A stretch of 64,000 bases of DNA from Lachnospiraceae bacterium UBA3633 (lineage in GTDB: Bacteria; Bacillota; Clostridia; Lachnospirales; Lachnospiraceae), in contig DFKY01000003.1 in the NCBI GenBank assembly GCA_002374095.1, positions 49,045 to 113,044 of the forward strand. The letters run 5' to 3'. Shown one piece after another: positions 10,007-18,103 of this stretch. The translations under genes and the position numbers were made by a program. A model generated the notes under the pieces. It was given only the letters and a program-made list of their open reading frames with translations. It searched no databases and had not been told where the DNA came from. The first letter of the stretch is position 1, and every line of letters begins with the position of its first letter.

Positions 10007-11743
10007 TTATGAATTTTGTATATCATATATATCTTTATAAAGCTTACAATTATTAAGTAAACTTTCATGTGTGTCAAATGCCACTATGCTTCCATTATCC
10101 ATAACTATAATTCTATCGCACTCTTTTATAGATATAATTCTTTGTGATATAATAATTTTTGTAGTGTTTTTTAACTTATTTTTAAGTCCATCTCTTATAT
10201 GAGCATCTGTCTTGGTATCAACTGCCGAAGTTGAATCATCAAATATAATTATTTTTGGCTTTTTCAATATGGTCCTTGCTATTGAAAGCCTTTGTTTCTG
10301 CCCACCAGAAAAGTTTGTGCCGCCTTGCTCTACTTTAGTATCAAATCCATCTTCTTTTTCATTGATAAAATCCATAGCACAGGCAATCTCACATGCCTCT
10401 TTCATCTCGTCAATCGTTGCATATTCATTGCCAAATCTAAGATTACTTGCTATCGTTCCAGAAAACAATACATTTTTTTGTAAGACTATCCCGATAGCTC
10501 CTCTAAGTATCTCCAAATCATAATCTTTTACATCCTGTCCACCAACCATTATTTTGCCAGAACTCACATCATAAAGTCTTGGTATAAGATTGACTAAACT
10601 TGATTTGCCAGATCCAGTCCCTCCTATAATACCAATCATCTCGCCAGAATTTATTTTCAAACTAATATCCTTTAATACTCGATTTTTTGCATTTTCACTA
10701 TACTTAAATGATACATTGTCAAATTCTATGCTGCCATCTACAATATCTTTTATTGGGTTCTCTTTATTTTTAATTTTCGCATCCTCTATCAAGACTTCCC
10801 CAACTCTTTCTATAGATGCTCTTGATATAACAAGCATTACATAGATCATACTTATAAACATAAGCGACATAAGCATCTGCATGCCATAAGTTATAAGACT
10901 CATCAATTGTCCTGTAGTAAGCCCAAGTGCAGGATTATTTCCAGATGCTATTATTGCTTTTGCTCCAATCCATGATATAAGTATGAGTATGATATACATA
11001 GATATATTCATAAAAGGATCCCACAATGCTACATGTGTCTCAGCTTTTACAGAATACCCATATATGTCATCAGAAGTTTTTTTCATCTTATCAAGCTCAT
11101 AATCTTCTCTATTGAATGTCTTGACAACTCTCATATTATGAATATTTTCAGACATCACGTTGTTTAGCTTGTCAAATGCATCAAACATTTTCTCAAAATA
11201 TGGCTCAGCAAATTTTGATATAAGTACAAATGATGCTACAACTACTGGCATCATACATGTAAATATTATCGCAAGCTTCGTATATATAGTATATGTAAGG
11301 ATTAATGAAAATATAGTCATTCCTATAGCTCTTATGGCACCACGTATCAACATCTGAAAGGACCTCTGAACATTTGTTATGTCAGTTGTACTTCTTGTCA
11401 CCAGAGATCCGGTCGAAAACTTATCAATATTAGCAAATGCAAAAGTCTGTATCTTCTCAAAAAGTCTACTTCTTAAATCTTTCGCAAAAACTGTGCTTGC
11501 TTTTATTGCAAATACGGCACAGAGGCATCCAAATAATGCTTCCAATATAACAAGCACTATGATTATCAATCCATATTTTGTAATCTCTGACATATTATTC
11601 TTCTCTATGCCAAAGTCTATAAGTCTCGCCATCATAAGTGGAACTATAATCTCAAAAGCTGACTCAAATACAACACATACCATAGACAGTATGGATTCTT
11701 TTTTAACTTTTTTTATGCTACTTTTGAATACACCAAAAATCAT
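10007..11743 (-). CDS. ABC exporter half-transporter, degenerate-site subunit
   Basis: 578-residue ABC exporter: six-helix membrane domain then ATPase domain with Walker A GGTGSGKSS, signature FSGGQKQRLSIAR and Walker B IIIFDDSTSAVD. The catalytic Glu is replaced by Asp, the mark of the non-hydrolysing site in heterodimeric exporters, and its partner at 8015-9904 has the normal Glu. Its start overlaps the priA stop by 4 bases (ATGA). The stop codon TAA directly touches an interspersed repeat. Substrate unknown. Confidence 0.94.
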   Translation of the reverse strand: MIFGVFKSSIKKVKKESILSMVCVVFESAFEIIVPLMMARLIDFGIEKNNMSEITKYGLIIIVLVILEALFGCLCAVFAIKASTVFAKDLRSRLFEKIQTFAFANIDKFSTGSLVTRSTTDITNVQRSFQMLIRGAIRAIGMTIFSLILTYTIYTKLAIIFTCMMPVVVASFVLISKFAEPYFEKMFDAFDKLNNVMSENIHNMRVVKTFNREDYELDKMKKTSDDIYGYSVKAETHVALWDPFMNISMYIILILISWIGAKAIIASGNNPALGLTTGQLMSLITYGMQMLMSLMFISMIYVMLVISRASIERVGEVLIEDAKIKNKENPIKDIVDGSIEFDNVSFKYSENAKNRVLKDISLKINSGEMIGIIGGTGSGKSSLVNLIPRLYDVSSGKIMVGGQDVKDYDLEILRGAIGIVLQKNVLFSGTIASNLRFGNEYATIDEMKEACEIACAMDFINEKEDGFDTKVEQGGTNFSGGQKQRLSIARTILKKPKIIIFDDSTSAVDTKTDAHIRDGLKNKLKNTTKIIISQRIISIKECDRIIVMDNGSIVAFDTHESLLNNCKLYKDIYDIQNS

Positions 11744-13797
11744 TCTATATCATATGTCGCCTTTATAATGGATGCCTTATCCACAAGATTAAGATAAGTT
11801 ATAATCAGTCTTCTAAACTGTTTGGCTTCTATCTTATTTTTACATTTTATTATAATTCTTCTGTAGTAAGTGTCTTTTATCTTTTCAGGATTTGCTTTGG
11901 TAGGGCCAAGAATTCTTGCCGATACCTTATTTTTAAGATCAATTACATTTTTTAAGTCATTCACAACTTTATCAAGTTTATTTTCAATTTCTGAAAAAAT
12001 AAGTACATTCAAAAGAGTTGAAAATGGTGGATAAAAAAGTTTTTTTCTATTTTCTATCTCACATTCATAAAACTTTTCAAAGTCTTGCTCTGCCGCAAGT
12101 TTTATCGCCATACTATCCGTATCATAGACTTCTATAATCGACTCGCCTTTTTTCTTTCTTCCACTTCTACCTATACATTGAGTAATCATAGAAAAAGTCT
12201 CTTCTGCAGCTTTATAATCCTGCATATAGAGAGTTAGATCCCCTCTCATAACTGCAACAAGTGTGACATCTGGAAAATCATGTCCTTTCACTATCATCTG
12301 AGTACCTATAAGTATATCAGCTTCTCTATCTCTAAACTTTTTTATAATTTTATCGTGACCATTCTTTTCTTTAGTTGTGTCACTATCCATCCTTAAGACT
12401 TTTGCTCTCGGAAAAAGTTTCATACACTCTTCCTCAAGTTTTTCAGTTCCCATACCATATTTTTCTATCTCAATAGACCCACAACTCGGACACTTAAGTG
12501 GCTCTCTAACCTCATAGCCACAATAATGGCACCTCATCATCCCATCATTATGTGACACAAGAGCCACATCACAATGTGGGCATTTATATGTCTCACCACA
12601 GCTTTTACAAGTAAATATGGTATCATAACCTCTTCTATTCATATAAAGCATTATCTGGTCACCACTATCAAGTGTTTCATTTATCTTTTCAACAAGGATC
12701 TTCGAAAATATTGATTTATTTCCTTCTCTCACTTCTTTTTTCATGTCCACTATGGTGACACTCGGAAGATCACTACTTGCTCTTTTAGATAATTTATGAA
12801 GATGAATCCTTTCGCCATCTCTCGCAGCATGGTAGTGACTTATAGTTGGAGTAGCAGAAAGTGTTATAAGGGTTGCTTTTTCTTCACTACATCTATATCT
12901 TGCTACTGTCAAAGTATCATAGCGAGGTGTAGTATCTGACTTATATGCCATATCATTTACTTCATCTATAACTATAAGTCCAACATTTGTAAATGGGGCA
13001 AAAAGTGCAGATCTTGGTCCTACAAGTATATCCACTTCATCATTTTCACATTTTTTGTATTGTATATACTTTTCCCCTTTTGACATCCTGCTATGAATTA
13101 TCGCAATCTTATTTTCAAATCTTTTTTTAAGTCTTATGACTGTCTGATGAGTAAGTGCAATCTCTGGGATCATCACAATTACTTTTTTTCTTTCTTTTAT
13201 AACTTCTTCTATAAGTTTTATATATATTTCCGTTTTGCCAGATCCTGTAATTCCATAAATAAGATGCTCATCAAAATCACCCTTTAAGTGACTTTTAAGA
13301 ATATTATTATATACCCTATCTTGTTCTTCATTTAATACAATATCTGTATATTCATTTTCAGCACTTACATCATAATTTTCTATAACATCTTTCTGCCTTT
13401 TATTCTTTTTCACTTCTTTTTTAACTGGAAGAACTGCATTGACACAAAGTGATATAGGTGCAGCATATTCTTTGCAAATAAAAATAGCCATCTTAAGAAG
13501 TATATCACTTGCGGCTATTTTACCTTCTGCCAGACCTTTTATTTCTTTTAACTTTTCTATAGCACCATCAGTTTTAAAATAGGCATCATCTTTATAAAAC
13601 TTTTTTTCTTTAAGTTCATCAAGTGTAAGAAGCTCAAATACAAATCCTTCTTTCTCGTTATTACCTCTACCAAAAGGAAATCTCACTTTATCGCCACGCT
13701 TAATCTTTCCTTTTAGTTTATCAGGAACTTTAAATATAAAAGTTTTATTGAGTGTTGTAGCATCAACTATTATATTTGCAAAAATTTGATCAATCAT
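11740..13797 (-). CDS. priA: Primosomal protein N' (replication restart helicase)
   Basis: 3'-to-5' helicase that reloads the replisome at stalled forks. 685 residues, shorter than the usual 730-800. Walker A is GITGSGKTEIY near residue 186. The zinc-binding Cys pairs follow near residue 400 (CKSCGETYKCPHC, CHYCGYE, CPSCGS), then helicase motifs V and VI (GTQMIVKGHDFPDV, QCIGRSGRKKKGE). Motif II reads DEVND where most PriA proteins have DEEHD; the Asp-Glu that binds Mg and activates water is kept, the His is not. The start has no Shine-Dalgarno. The 3' end overlaps the ABC exporter gene. Confidence 0.96.
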   Translation of the reverse strand: MIDQIFANIIVDATTLNKTFIFKVPDKLKGKIKRGDKVRFPFGRGNNEKEGFVFELLTLDELKEKKFYKDDAYFKTDGAIEKLKEIKGLAEGKIAASDILLKMAIFICKEYAAPISLCVNAVLPVKKEVKKNKRQKDVIENYDVSAENEYTDIVLNEEQDRVYNNILKSHLKGDFDEHLIYGITGSGKTEIYIKLIEEVIKERKKVIVMIPEIALTHQTVIRLKKRFENKIAIIHSRMSKGEKYIQYKKCENDEVDILVGPRSALFAPFTNVGLIVIDEVNDMAYKSDTTPRYDTLTVARYRCSEEKATLITLSATPTISHYHAARDGERIHLHKLSKRASSDLPSVTIVDMKKEVREGNKSIFSKILVEKINETLDSGDQIMLYMNRRGYDTIFTCKSCGETYKCPHCDVALVSHNDGMMRCHYCGYEVREPLKCPSCGSIEIEKYGMGTEKLEEECMKLFPRAKVLRMDSDTTKEKNGHDKIIKKFRDREADILIGTQMIVKGHDFPDVTLVAVMRGDLTLYMQDYKAAEETFSMITQCIGRSGRKKKGESIIEVYDTDSMAIKLAAEQDFEKFYECEIENRKKLFYPPFSTLLNVLIFSEIENKLDKVVNDLKNVIDLKNKVSARILGPTKANPEKIKDTYYRRIIIKCKNKIEAKQFRRLIITYLNLVDKASIIKATYDIE

Positions 13798-13811
13798 AAT
13801 ACTACGTTCAT

Positions 13812-13851
13812 ATAGCTCATAGCTATAGTAAGGGTGAGCTATGCGAGTCCC
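13812..13851. repeat. Interspersed repeat, locus 3, inside the murE 3' end
   Basis: Hairpin module ATAGCT-CAT-AGCTAT at 13812-13826 followed by the core AGGGTGAGCTATGCGAGTCCC at 13831-13851. The murE stop codon (13839-13841) lies inside the core. Confidence 0.7.
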
Positions 13852-15269
13852 TCTTCTTTTAGTATCTCATATATTACTTCTTTATCTAAAAACTTGACAA
13901 GTTCCCCATTCATCTCCATATATGGCTCATGACCTTTACCCATGACGCATATAAGGTCGCCGTCTTTTCTATTCTTTATAGCATATCTTATAGCTTCTCT
14001 TCTATCTTCTATAATAATATATCCGTCATCAGTATTATCTTTCTCTTTGTATTTAGTAAGCGTAGATTCTATGTCCTTTATTATATCTATAGTCTTTTCA
14101 TATCGCGAATTATCAGCAGTCAATATTATAAAGTCAGACATTTGGCCGCACACTTCGCCCATCGCATATCGTCTATCTTTTGACCTATTGCCTCCACACC
14201 CAAAAATAGCCACAATTCTTTTATGATCTACATTTTTAAGTGTCTCAAATAGTTTTTTCGCTCCATTACCTTCATATGAAAAATCGACTATTATTTTAAT
14301 TTTATCATCACTATAGACTTCTTCAATCCTTCCTGGAACAGTAGTCCTCGATAAAGCTTCTCGTATAATTTTATCATCTATTGAAAGTGCTTTTCCAAAT
14401 GTATAAGCAAGGCTTGCATTTGATTGATTGTGTGCACCTGGAATTGATAACTTAAAGCTCATATCTTCTTTTTTTTCAAAAAGTTTCACATGATTCTTAA
14501 GTACTACATCTACCACTTTATCATACTCATCTGTCTCACTATTTATCACAGCATTTTTACTCATAGTAAATATTTTAAGCTTTGACTCAAGATAATCTCT
14601 ATAATCATCATGTTCATTTTCGCCTATGTGCTCTGGCATGATATTAGTCCACACAGCATAATCAAAGTTTATACCATAAACTCTATTATACTTTAGGCTT
14701 TGCGAGGAAACTTCCATGACGACATACTCAATTCCTGCATCTACCATCTTTTTAAAATATTCCATCAGCATGAAGCTACCAGGTGTAGTATTGTCAGTAA
14801 TTATATGATTATCTTCATAAAATATTCCTATAGTCCCTATCATCCCAACCTTAAAACCATTTGCCTTAAGTATCTCTCGTATCATAAAAGCAGTTGTGGT
14901 CTTTCCCTTTGTACCAGTTATGCCAATTATTTTAAGTTTTGTATCAGGATTATCAAAAAAGCTTTTTGAAACTACTGCAAGTGCGATTCTCGTATCAGGG
15001 ACTTGCAGAACCAACACATCAGTATCGAAGCTATATGTCTTTAAGTACTCATTATTTTTTTCAACTATTATAGCTTTGGGGTTTGATTTCACTACATCAG
15101 CTATCTGGCTATGCGAATCAAATCTTGCACCTTTCATACATATAAATATGTCACCTTTTGATACCTTTCTTGTATCAAAAGAAAGTTGATTAATTTCTAT
15201 ATCTGATACTTTGCCATTAATCACTTCATACTGAAGATTATTTATAAGTTTTTTAAGACTTTGGTTCAT
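13839..15269 (-). CDS. murE: UDP-MurNAc-tripeptide synthetase (MurE)
   Basis: Cytoplasmic peptidoglycan ligase adding the third amino acid to UDP-MurNAc-Ala-Glu. 476 residues. The ATP-binding loop is GITGTKGKTTTAF near residue 117 and the central substrate region has NTTPGSF. The C-terminal specificity motif reads ADNSRYE, close to the DNPR motif of diaminopimelate-type enzymes and unlike the DDPN type of Lys enzymes, so meso-DAP is inferred. The last residues Gly-Leu-Ala-stop are encoded by an interspersed repeat. It follows the acetylation genes at 15279-18103 on the same strand. No Shine-Dalgarno is visible. Confidence 0.95.
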   Translation of the reverse strand: MNQSLKKLINNLQYEVINGKVSDIEINQLSFDTRKVSKGDIFICMKGARFDSHSQIADVVKSNPKAIIVEKNNEYLKTYSFDTDVLVLQVPDTRIALAVVSKSFFDNPDTKLKIIGITGTKGKTTTAFMIREILKANGFKVGMIGTIGIFYEDNHIITDNTTPGSFMLMEYFKKMVDAGIEYVVMEVSSQSLKYNRVYGINFDYAVWTNIMPEHIGENEHDDYRDYLESKLKIFTMSKNAVINSETDEYDKVVDVVLKNHVKLFEKKEDMSFKLSIPGAHNQSNASLAYTFGKALSIDDKIIREALSRTTVPGRIEEVYSDDKIKIIVDFSYEGNGAKKLFETLKNVDHKRIVAIFGCGGNRSKDRRYAMGEVCGQMSDFIILTADNSRYEKTIDIIKDIESTLTKYKEKDNTDDGYIIIEDRREAIRYAIKNRKDGDLICVMGKGHEPYMEMNGELVKFLDKEVIYEILKEEGLA

Positions 15270-15278
15270 ATATTTTTT

Positions 15279-16628
15279 TTAATTTAATACTCGCATTATT
15301 GTATCTGCAGCATATTTCACGACTACATTTTCATTTCTCTCAACCACAAGTATTATTATGTCATCTGAAGCTTTTATCCAGTCAGCGACAAAATCTTTAT
15401 CCAGATTTGAAAATGATGTATAATAAAAATCTTTGAATTCTTTTTTTGCATGATCTGCAACTGCCACAGAATATGAATCCCCTATAAGAAGTGCCGACTC
15501 GGGAGCACCTTTATCACAGGTAGTATGCTTTGCTGGTTTATCAAATGCATCAACCACCACATCTTCTGTAACTATGCAGTCGTCTTTATAATTTAAGATT
15601 TTATATTCTATATTTGGTGCAAAGTTAACTGATGAAATATTGCCAAATGGTATAAGGTCACCAAGGGCTATCTCTTCTCGATATTTTTCAAGATCTAAAT
15701 CATATAAGCTTTTAGCCTCAAGCCCAAGTGCTTCTTTTATACTATTAAGCGCAAGATAAGCTCCTACAGTATTCCAATGGCTATCATACTTTTTGTACAA
15801 TATATAATTTTGTTTTTCTCTCAAAAAATCTTCTTTTTGATATATATAATTAATGTCTGTGCTTGCCTTTATATAGTCTCTTATATAAATTGGAAGTTCA
15901 GTCTTATCTTTAAATTCATATGTAGCCATATACTCCGGATATATCTCTTCTTTCTCTGGGCAAATATAAATTACTAATTTTTTACCATGTTTTTTCAAGA
16001 CATCATTTAGCTTTAGATATAGTTTCTCTCTATCTTTTATTTCTGATGCTGATGCAAGACTCTTTTTCCCAGTATAATAATCAATGTTACTTCCATATAA
16101 ATAAAGCCAATCACTTTGTCCTATGACAACCCTACTATTATCTGAAAGCTTTAGTGGATAGTCAATAGATGGATCATACGGATCTATATCATCTTTTGCA
16201 AGCGCATGATTAAAAAATAAATCTACAGCCTGATCAAAACATCTATAAGCCCTACCATCTCTTTCGCCACTATATAGTGTACTTGCTTCAATTTCTTTTC
16301 TTTTACTAAATATTTTAAGTAAAGTTTTTTCTAAACTATTTTTATATGGAGCTTCAATACTTGAATCTATATTTTTCTTTGTAGTGATAAGGACAGATCT
16401 AAAGGGTATCCGATCATTATAATAGTTTTCGTATTCTACATTTACATTATCAAGATTTATCGTCTCACTTAGTGTCGCCTTTAATCTTTTTTCGTTTAAA
16501 TCAAAATCTATTGTCTCCATTATCTTCGGATCAGATATATTAAGTACATTAAGAATTCCCCATGATATAGTAGGGACTATCAATAGTATAATGAAAATTG
16601 ATATATATATATTTCTCTTCATAATCAA
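15279..16628 (-). CDS. AlgJ/AlgX-like SGNH acetyltransferase partner (DHHW-type)
   Basis: 449-residue exported protein with one N-terminal membrane anchor (residues 5-27). It carries an AlgX/AlgJ-like SGNH-hydrolase domain: VVIGQSDWLYLYG near residue 165, the catalytic KYDSHWNTVGAY near residue 280 (Asp and His), and a late ALLIGDSYSVA block holding the probable catalytic Ser. It overlaps the MBOAT gene by 4 bases. Such pairs move acetyl groups across the membrane onto an extracellular polysaccharide or wall polymer. The polymer acetylated here is unknown. Confidence 0.87.
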   Translation of the reverse strand: MIMKRNIYISIFIILLIVPTISWGILNVLNISDPKIMETIDFDLNEKRLKATLSETINLDNVNVEYENYYNDRIPFRSVLITTKKNIDSSIEAPYKNSLEKTLLKIFSKRKEIEASTLYSGERDGRAYRCFDQAVDLFFNHALAKDDIDPYDPSIDYPLKLSDNSRVVIGQSDWLYLYGSNIDYYTGKKSLASASEIKDREKLYLKLNDVLKKHGKKLVIYICPEKEEIYPEYMATYEFKDKTELPIYIRDYIKASTDINYIYQKEDFLREKQNYILYKKYDSHWNTVGAYLALNSIKEALGLEAKSLYDLDLEKYREEIALGDLIPFGNISSVNFAPNIEYKILNYKDDCIVTEDVVVDAFDKPAKHTTCDKGAPESALLIGDSYSVAVADHAKKEFKDFYYTSFSNLDKDFVADWIKASDDIIILVVERNENVVVKYAADTIMRVLN

Positions 16629-18103
16629 AATTGAAAATAGATAAATGGGTTATATGTGCCATCAGCGATACTCAGTATTGAATATGCAAGTATACTAAAT
16701 TGTAGTAAAGCATCTATTACATTTACAATCGTAAAATTTTTTAGTTTTGCATATAAGTTGGCACATGGTCTTTGTACTATGCCCATAAAAAGTATACCTA
16801 TAACTAATACTATAATATATTTCATAGATACAAATGTAAGCACATTATAGCTTGAATCCAAAGTAAAATACTGCCCAAAAATAGTAAACGCATCGGATAC
16901 TGTATCACATCTAAATACTACAAATAAAAGTACAGCTATAACAAATGTATACAAAAAATTAATTATCTTTATTTTATTCCAATTCAAAAATTTAAGTAAA
17001 AATAGCTTTTCTATAATCTGTATAATTCCATATATAACTCCCCAAAGTATGAAAGTGAAGTTGGCTCCATGCCATATACCAGTAAGTAAAAATACTATCA
17101 TAAGGTTTATGCAAGTTCTGACTATGCCATGTCTATTACCTCCGAGTGGTATATAGACATACTCTTTAAACCAAGTAGATAAAGATATATGCCACCTTCT
17201 CCAAAACTCTGTTATTGAAAAAGATGTATATGGATAATCAAAGTTTTCTTTAAATTTAAAGCCAAACATAAGCCCAAGTCCTATCGCCATATCAGAATAT
17301 CCAGAAAAATCATAGTAAATCTGTAATGCATACGATATAGTAAAAAGTAACGCTATAAAAAGTCCTATCTTTTCAAGTTCAAGTGCATATATGTTGTCAA
17401 CTGCAAGTGCAAATGTATTGGCAAGTATTACCTTTTTTCCTATACCATAGCAAAATCTTTTTATACCTTTTGAAAACTTTATACTCGTTTCCTTTCTATA
17501 GTTTATCTGCTCTGCTACATCGGCATATCTAACTATAGGACCAGCTATTAGTTGTGGAAAAAGTGCTACATATAGACCAAAGTCAAGTATATTTTTTTGC
17601 CTCTTTGCGTCCCCTCTATATACATCTACCACATATGACATAGCTTGGAAAGTAAAAAATGAAATCCCAATCGGAAGCACTATTGTCTTTATACCAAGTG
17701 CACCCGTTCCTCTCATATTGAAAATATTTATAAAAAAAGTCCTTAAGTCATGACCTTCCATCATCTGTTCAATGATGACTACAATCATATTGAAGTATTT
17801 AAAATATCCAAGTACTAAAAGATTAAGTAATATAGTGATAAAGAGTATCCACTTCTTGAGTGCCATTTTTTCTGTTTTTGATATGAAATATCCACCAAAG
17901 AAATTGATGATGATTGAAAATATCATTATAGATAGAAAATAAAGACCACCCCATGCATAAAAAATAAGGCTCGCGATAAGTAAAAAAATATTTTTTGCAT
18001 GTATACGAACTGCATCTTCTTTTATTATTAAATTAAATGAATAATTGACAATTAATACTATAGGCAAGAAAACCCATAGAAAAATCATCGAACTAAAAAG
18101 CAT
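16625..18103 (-). CDS. MBOAT-family O-acyltransferase (AlgI/DltB-like)
   Basis: 492-residue multi-pass membrane acyltransferase. The signature region FSITEFWRRWHISLSTWFKEYVYIPLGGNR near residues 285-315 and the catalytic-His block LTGIWHGANFTFILWG near residue 336 are clear. It starts directly after the ftsK stop codon, and its GGAGG site lies inside the end of ftsK. It feeds acyl groups across the membrane to the AlgJ-like protein encoded next. Because murE and lgt lie nearby, a cell-envelope polymer is a reasonable acceptor, but nothing proves it. Confidence 0.93.
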   Translation of the reverse strand: MLFSSMIFLWVFLPIVLIVNYSFNLIIKEDAVRIHAKNIFLLIASLIFYAWGGLYFLSIMIFSIIINFFGGYFISKTEKMALKKWILFITILLNLLVLGYFKYFNMIVVIIEQMMEGHDLRTFFINIFNMRGTGALGIKTIVLPIGISFFTFQAMSYVVDVYRGDAKRQKNILDFGLYVALFPQLIAGPIVRYADVAEQINYRKETSIKFSKGIKRFCYGIGKKVILANTFALAVDNIYALELEKIGLFIALLFTISYALQIYYDFSGYSDMAIGLGLMFGFKFKENFDYPYTSFSITEFWRRWHISLSTWFKEYVYIPLGGNRHGIVRTCINLMIVFLLTGIWHGANFTFILWGVIYGIIQIIEKLFLLKFLNWNKIKIINFLYTFVIAVLLFVVFRCDTVSDAFTIFGQYFTLDSSYNVLTFVSMKYIIVLVIGILFMGIVQRPCANLYAKLKNFTIVNVIDALLQFSILAYSILSIADGTYNPFIYFQF

